DNA of 36,386 nt. Origin: Basidiobolus heterosporus B8920 (lineage: Eukaryota; Basidiobolomycota; Basidiobolomycetes; Basidiobolales; Basidiobolaceae). Numbering within the stretch: the stretch's first letter is position 1; every line of letters starts with the position of its first letter. The notes under the pieces are model-generated. The model saw only the letters and a program-made list of their open reading frames with translations, had not been told where the DNA came from and did not search any database. The DNA lies in contig JNET01028801.1 in assembly GCA_000697455.1 (NCBI GenBank), forward strand, positions 1-36,386. The letters run 5' to 3'. This document shows, in pieces, positions 32,019 to 36,386 of the stretch. Made by a program: the position numbers and the translations under genes.

Positions 32019-32100
32019 AACCCTTGTTTTATCCATTCTGTTGTTATAACCCAACCCTTGTTTTATCCATTCTGTTGTTATAACCCAACCCTTGTTTTAT
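32019..32100. repeat. 34-bp tandem repeat, about 2.4 copies
   Basis: Unit AACCCTTGTTTTATCCATTC plus TGTTGTTATAACCC repeated twice in full, then in part. The copies are identical, suggesting recent duplication. Non-coding context; no stem-loop needed to explain it. Confidence 0.9.
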
Positions 32101-33125
32101 TTGATCCGTTGGACTGTCTTTCGACACCAGTGGGTTACCTTATCAACAACGTCATAAACATTTACAAATTCAGTTAGCTGCGTTGGTATTCTCAGTTGAT
32201 TGCTCGATATTGGCTTGTCTCTTTTTATGGCTAATTTGGTTGGTGATGGATTCCTTAGCGTGGAACTGGGGCCATCCTATTTGTTAGAGCTTCTCCAAGA
32301 CAACAGACATTCAATATGTATGGTGGAAACGGGAATAACTGATGAGTACTGGCTTGGAGATTAGTCGATAAAGATAGAATCAATCACTGTCGAATGATCA
32401 TAGTTTTGGACACAAGTGACTTCGATATTCATTTTAGTAATCGTGACCTCAGTAAGGTTCTGAAGATTAAACAAAGTGTCAGAATGCAAGATGTTTCTTC
32501 AACGGGTGTGCCTGAGAGAGGCTCAGATTTAGTAACATCTAGAGTTGGTATGTTCTGTAGAGCTGGTGTGTACTGGTATATAGTTCAACCGAGTATATAC
32601 TAGAGTAGTGGGGTACATACGGTATGCCAATTAATTGCTGATTGGGTTAGTTTTGGTCAAGATTGTTTGCGAATACCAAACACCGAATTAGCCTTGAGAT
32701 ATCTTCAATACTATTCGTAGAACGTAATGATGCCGCGCCTCACAGAATTTCTTCACGAAACGATTTGTTTACAGAGCTTATGCCGAACATTTGAATGGCG
32801 GCAATCTATTCAGAATAATATTCCGCTTATTCTTTCTTCAACAACCGTGAACTCTACAAGTGTTTTTGATATTAACTTGGCTTTAGTCATGATGTATATT
32901 AGTTTTGAAGATCATTAAAAACTCTAGAAATTGTATCAGATCACTCTAAAGAAATCCTAGTAATGCCAGCTGGTAAATTTGGTGAAGCGAATCACCTTTC
33001 AAACACATGTCTCTTCCTGAATTTTTTTAGTATGAGTAATTCCAAACCCAAGAAAAGGGCAGCTTACTGCTAATTGACTACTGACTATAAGGAATCTTCT
33101 CAAACCATGGTTTTAATGGTTTACC

Positions 33126-33133
33126 TATAAATA
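33126..33133 (+). promoter_or_regulatory. TATA box of the Rua1-type gene
   Basis: TATAAATA, a consensus TATA box, 109 bp upstream of the ATG at 33242. It supports that ATG as the start rather than an upstream spliced exon. Confidence 0.55.
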
Positions 33134-33241
33134 GTTCAGGTGGTGCTGGTGGATACGAAAAATCCTTCTTTCTACAGCATCGAAGATTCTGATCCTCTGC
33201 ATCTATCATCTATTGAGTATTTTGTACGGATTTGTGCAACT

Positions 33242-35130
33242 ATGTATGACTCAGATAACAGTAATCTTCATCATTACGACCAAAGTCTTCTTCTGGGTAA
33301 CAAGTATCAAAGTCTCGACTCGGACGTGCCTACATCTATAAACGACTTGTATAACCAGAGTGTACATAGCAGACCCGCTGATTCATATAGTATCCCATCT
33401 ATCTCAGAATCGTTTTCCTGCTTAAATCATGATCATTCCACTTCACAAATGGCACATCAACAAGGCTTTCCACAACAATCAACTGACATCAGAAACTACA
33501 ACCATTCCTCTACTTTAAATGGTATCCAGAGTAATACTCGGGAGCGGTGCAAGTTATCAGCAATATCAATGCTAGAGGAAAATTCGGAGGAAGGTCAGCC
33601 AAGCAAAGGTAAAATATCACCCATACTTCACAAAGATGCAACCAATCCGCATCAACTAAGCCATGCCGTAGATGATCAACATACATATAGCTCTACTTCA
33701 CCTATATCTATGCTTACTACCGTCAATCGGGATCCATTAAGTCCTATGGAGGATGCCATCTCAAATGCGTGGAGATTATGGTCAATGGGAATGCGCTCGG
33801 TTGGAGCTTTACCCATGATCGATGAAAACTTACTGGAGCCCAGTGGGAACACCACTGCTCATAACAACGAGCAGCGCAAAATAGACGCCTCCAATATAGG
33901 TAATACGTTTGGTGTTGCAGACTCTCATTCTAAACTTGGAGGAAACTTAGATATAAACACTTACAAAGAACCCGGTGGATCTTCTCATGTCACTTTAAGC
34001 AGCTCTCTGGTGCCAGAGATTTCGCACACGGGCGCATACCATCAGTACACGACAGCAGAAAGGAGCTCTGATGAATACAGTAATGAAGTCCATGACTTTC
34101 TAAATAGAAAGACAACGTCTGACCAAGAGAATCAAGGAAACGGATACTCGTTTAATAATAGCCACATGATCACCGATTCAACTGGAAGCTGCTTCGAATC
34201 GCACATACAGTCATCTGGGGCTTACAGCCAGGTGTCACTGGCTATGCCATATTATCAAACAACATACTCCACTACCGCGAACTTAGATGGGAATCCAGAT
34301 TTAAATATCACTGATGGCCGGTTCATCACATCGTACACCCCACCAACCCTGGATGCATTAAATACATACTCGGGAAGAAAAAGAGCACACAGTGATTCAA
34401 TCGCATACAGTAGCTATATAGACAACGAGATGCAGCCAACTACACACTATAATTCTTTCAGCTACACTCGCAATAAGCGTTTTAAATCAATGGATCTAAT
34501 GTACACTAACCATGGTAGCACGGAGTTGCCAAGATATACCCAGGTAAACAAATATTTCTCAGATAATAGAACAGACTCCCTAGATGATACATACTTCGGA
34601 GTGAGTATCGAGGAGTACAAATATCCCATTCCTTGGGGACCAGCATTGGACCAAACTCTTTCAATGCCATTGTTCGATATAGCGCCCTCAGATATCGGGA
34701 ACCCAGATGCACGTCCCCGTCGGCAAAAAGTACGGTTTGATGGGGATCTATATACTCCTCAATGGGTTAGATATAATGGCCAGGCGAAAGAAGGGTTTTG
34801 CCAGCACTGTAAGCCAGGAAAGTGGTTACAGCTCAAGAATAGTGCCTATTGGTAGGTTAGCAGTCAAAATTTGTACCAGTAACCTAAACTAACCAGGATC
34901 ATTGAAGGTACCACGTTCAATTCTACCATGGTATATCCGCCACTTCCGGACGTTATTATCGAGCCCCTCTTCAAATGAATACCTTCGAAAACGGAATTAA
35001 AGGACTTTGCCATCAATGCCGTGAAGTGGTGGCAGTTTGTCATACAAAGAAAAAAGATATGGCTTTGTGGTTCCGCCATGCGCACAAGTGCCATGTACAT
35101 CATAAGCCTAAATCACTGAAGAAACATTAA
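33242..35130 (+). CDS. Transcription regulator with Rua1-type C-terminal zinc domain
   Basis: Predicted nuclear regulator. Two exons: 33242-34851 and 34908-35130 (intron GTAGGT..TTGAAG with a CTAACC branch-like site); 610 aa. The first 490 residues are Ser/Tyr/Asn/His-rich and probably disordered, with a basic patch GRKRAH and RNKRFKS. The last 115 residues match the fungal Rua1 C-terminal domain: RFDGDLYTPQWVRYNGQ, FCQHCKPGKWLQLKNSAYWY, YHGISATSG, GLCHQC, LWFRHAHKCH. Likely zinc ligands are C520, C523, C571, C574, H594 or H596, and C598 or H599. Ustilago maydis Rua1 controls a glycolipid cluster; no such cluster is near here. The frame is open for 37 codons before the ATG and preceded by TTCAG, but the TATAAATA just upstream favours the ATG. 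Confidence 0.85.
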
Positions 35131-35335
35131 CCTTGCCCTACTATCATGATATCAGACCATTAACATGATTGATGTATATACAGCACAAAGAATACTATTT
35201 TTATTTAATTCGTGTGTTTAATACTACTCCCGGTACGAAATGCCATTTTTGGGGTGACTGAATGCTAATAAAAGCAAGCAAGTGTACATATGATGATACT
35301 GGCTCTCAATAATATAACAACAGACATGTTGACCA

Positions 35336-35941
35336 CTATAGGCGATCTGGATTCTTGTCAGCGCATTTCTCCACCAACGCGTAGATAGTCGGCCTTACAG
35401 AAAAATGGTTCAGAAAACAGTGTTGATTTCTCCTTAACTAGTAAACCTCACCGGTTACTTCTGGAGCTTAGACCAAGCTTATTCGGCAACTGCTCTTGCT
35501 TTGCAGTTTCGCAGCGATTACCGGTTTCTGTTGATTAGCTCATGTTAGTAACTACCTTGAGAAAATTCTTTGAGGGGTTGAGTCATTTACCAGCTAGAAA
35601 TACTGATAAGGTATGCGAGAGGCCTCGTTTTGCCAAATACTCAATAAAGATCTGATCTACTAAAGATGTAAGTTCTTCGTGGTCCTTTTCTTTCTCCTAA
35701 AACAGAATTCCCAGAGAACAAATGGTAAGTTGGCACCGCTTACAGGAAGGGGTTAAATCTAAACAACTTCATGTGAATCGTCTAACAAAGCCAATATGTC
35801 ACTTCGAAGCTTGGCACGGATAGAAGATAGGGATCCGCGCTCCTCTAAGGCTCTTTTCAATACTGATACAATAAGCACCCTTTTTTTAACCCTTCATATG
35901 AAGAACCAGATACCTTGCTTCAGCTCTTCTACGTCCCCCAT
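35336..35941 (-). CDS. CEP20: CEP20/FOR20 (FOPNL) centriole/basal-body protein
   Basis: Small LisH protein of the FOP family needed for basal-body docking and ciliogenesis in animals and ciliates. Five exons: 35941-35914, 35862-35768, 35696-35591, 35527-35452, 35393-35336; 120 aa, all phases consistent. The N-terminus VEELKQVLKRALEERGSLSS then IRAKLRSDILALLDD parallels human ELKAVLKDTLEKKGVLGHLK then ARIRAEVFNALDD. The LisH motif is LVDQIFIEYLAKRGLSHTLS (about 53-72), followed by VFLAETG. The end TIYALVEKCADKNPDRL parallels TIPLLYGILAHF. The second intron has an unusual donor (GTTGTT at 35767, or GTTTAG three bases later). It is convergent with the Rua1-type gene. No long open frame exists, so the gene is easy to miss. 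Confidence 0.85.
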
Positions 35942-36386
35942 ACTGAGCGATTACACAAATAGAGTAATTTGGAATTATTGAAACATAATCAACATTTAAA
36001 TGCACACAAGAAAATTGATTTTCACGAATGTTTCTTGAAATCGCTTTTATTTAGCCTAGCTAACCATGATTGTCCCTATCAAGAATTGAGGGATTTTCGA
36101 ATTTTACGGTTAAGATGCTAGGTGACTTAACACCAACAGGTGAGAGAATACCAGTCAATAAATATTACTGCTAGATCGAGTTTGTAAAATTTCGATCATT
36201 TTAATGATAAAGAATGTGAAGAATCGATAAAGAGAAAGTTCAAATACGACGTGGGGAAGGATTGAGCTTGAAAGTAACCCTGGAATGGATAAAGTCAAGA
36301 AAATATGCAAAGGTGGTGATATTTTGGGTAAAAGAAACTACAAATGATTAGCCACAAATTCCTGTAAAGATATGTTCAATGTGAAT
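35942..36386. other. Intergenic end of window
   Basis: AT-rich DNA upstream of the CEP20 start; must hold its promoter. No coding frame or other feature seen. Confidence 0.55.

Larger units (their letters stand above)
31321..33241. other. Gene-poor stretch with one uncertain gene and a tandem repeat
   Basis: 1.9 kb upstream of both calreticulin and the Rua1-type gene. Holds a TATA element, an ERSE-like site, the uncertain small gene at 31475, the 34-bp tandem repeat and a TATAAATA near the Rua1-type gene. Between about 32110 and 33110 I see nothing I can support. Confidence 0.5.

Noticed and set aside
32019-32100. CRISPR-like direct repeats
   Set aside because: Copies are contiguous without spacers, and the genome is eukaryotic.
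33140-33241. Upstream in-frame extension of the Rua1-type gene (GTG start or spliced exon at TTCAG)
   Set aside because: No ATG in it, and a consensus TATAAATA lies at 33126-33133; the ATG at 33242 is the simpler start.
1-36386. tRNA, rRNA and transposon genes
   Set aside because: Looked for tRNA arm patterns, rRNA segments, reverse transcriptase or transposase motifs and terminal repeats by eye; found none. A tRNAscan and Rfam run would settle the RNA question.

Overview
The window reads as nuclear DNA of an early-diverging fungus. Every gene is eukaryotic, most have several short introns (about 50-90 nt, GT..AG, often with a CTAAC/CTAAT-like branch site), and non-coding DNA is AT-rich. A Rua1-type C-terminal domain (known only from fungi, as far as I know) points to Fungi. 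A KDEL-ended calreticulin, a BRCA1-like protein and a CEP20/FOR20 basal-body protein, all absent from most Dikarya, point to a deep lineage that keeps ancestral eukaryotic genes. A zoosporic fungus, or a Basidiobolus-like one with centriole-like organelles, would fit; this placement is inference.

Layout, left to right: RNA-dependent RNA polymerase (-, cut by the window edge just after its DLDGD catalytic loop); mitochondrial PDK/BCKDK-family kinase (+); proteasome receptor RPN10 (-); DinB-like four-helix protein (+); HMG-box protein (+); repeat-bearing protein of unknown function (+); splicing factor SYF1/XAB2 (-); BRCA1-like RING + tandem-BRCT protein (+); Rap1-type GTPase (-); a protein with eight tandem homeodomain units (+); single-pass cell-surface protein (-); V-ATPase subunit B (-); probably GPI-anchored trypsin (-); methionyl-tRNA synthetase (-); calreticulin (-); an uncertain small gene (+); Rua1-type transcription regulator (+); CEP20/FOR20 (-).

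Gene models were built by hand: reading frames were joined at splice sites so that phases agree and family motifs run unbroken. This recovered several genes with no long open frame: the 12-exon BRCA1-like gene (499 aa), the 7-exon homeodomain gene (594 aa), the 5-exon CEP20 gene (120 aa) and the RPN10, RAP1 and VMA2 models.

There is no operon-like organisation; most neighbours are unrelated housekeeping genes. Two head-to-head pairs stand out: SYF1/XAB2 with BRCA1-like (380 bp apart; both families are tied to DNA repair in animals), and calreticulin with the uncertain small gene (an ER-stress-element-like site lies between or at the start of the latter). The most novel items are the eight-homeodomain protein, where five units carry a phase-0 intron at the same homeodomain position, and the compact fungal BRCA1-like gene.
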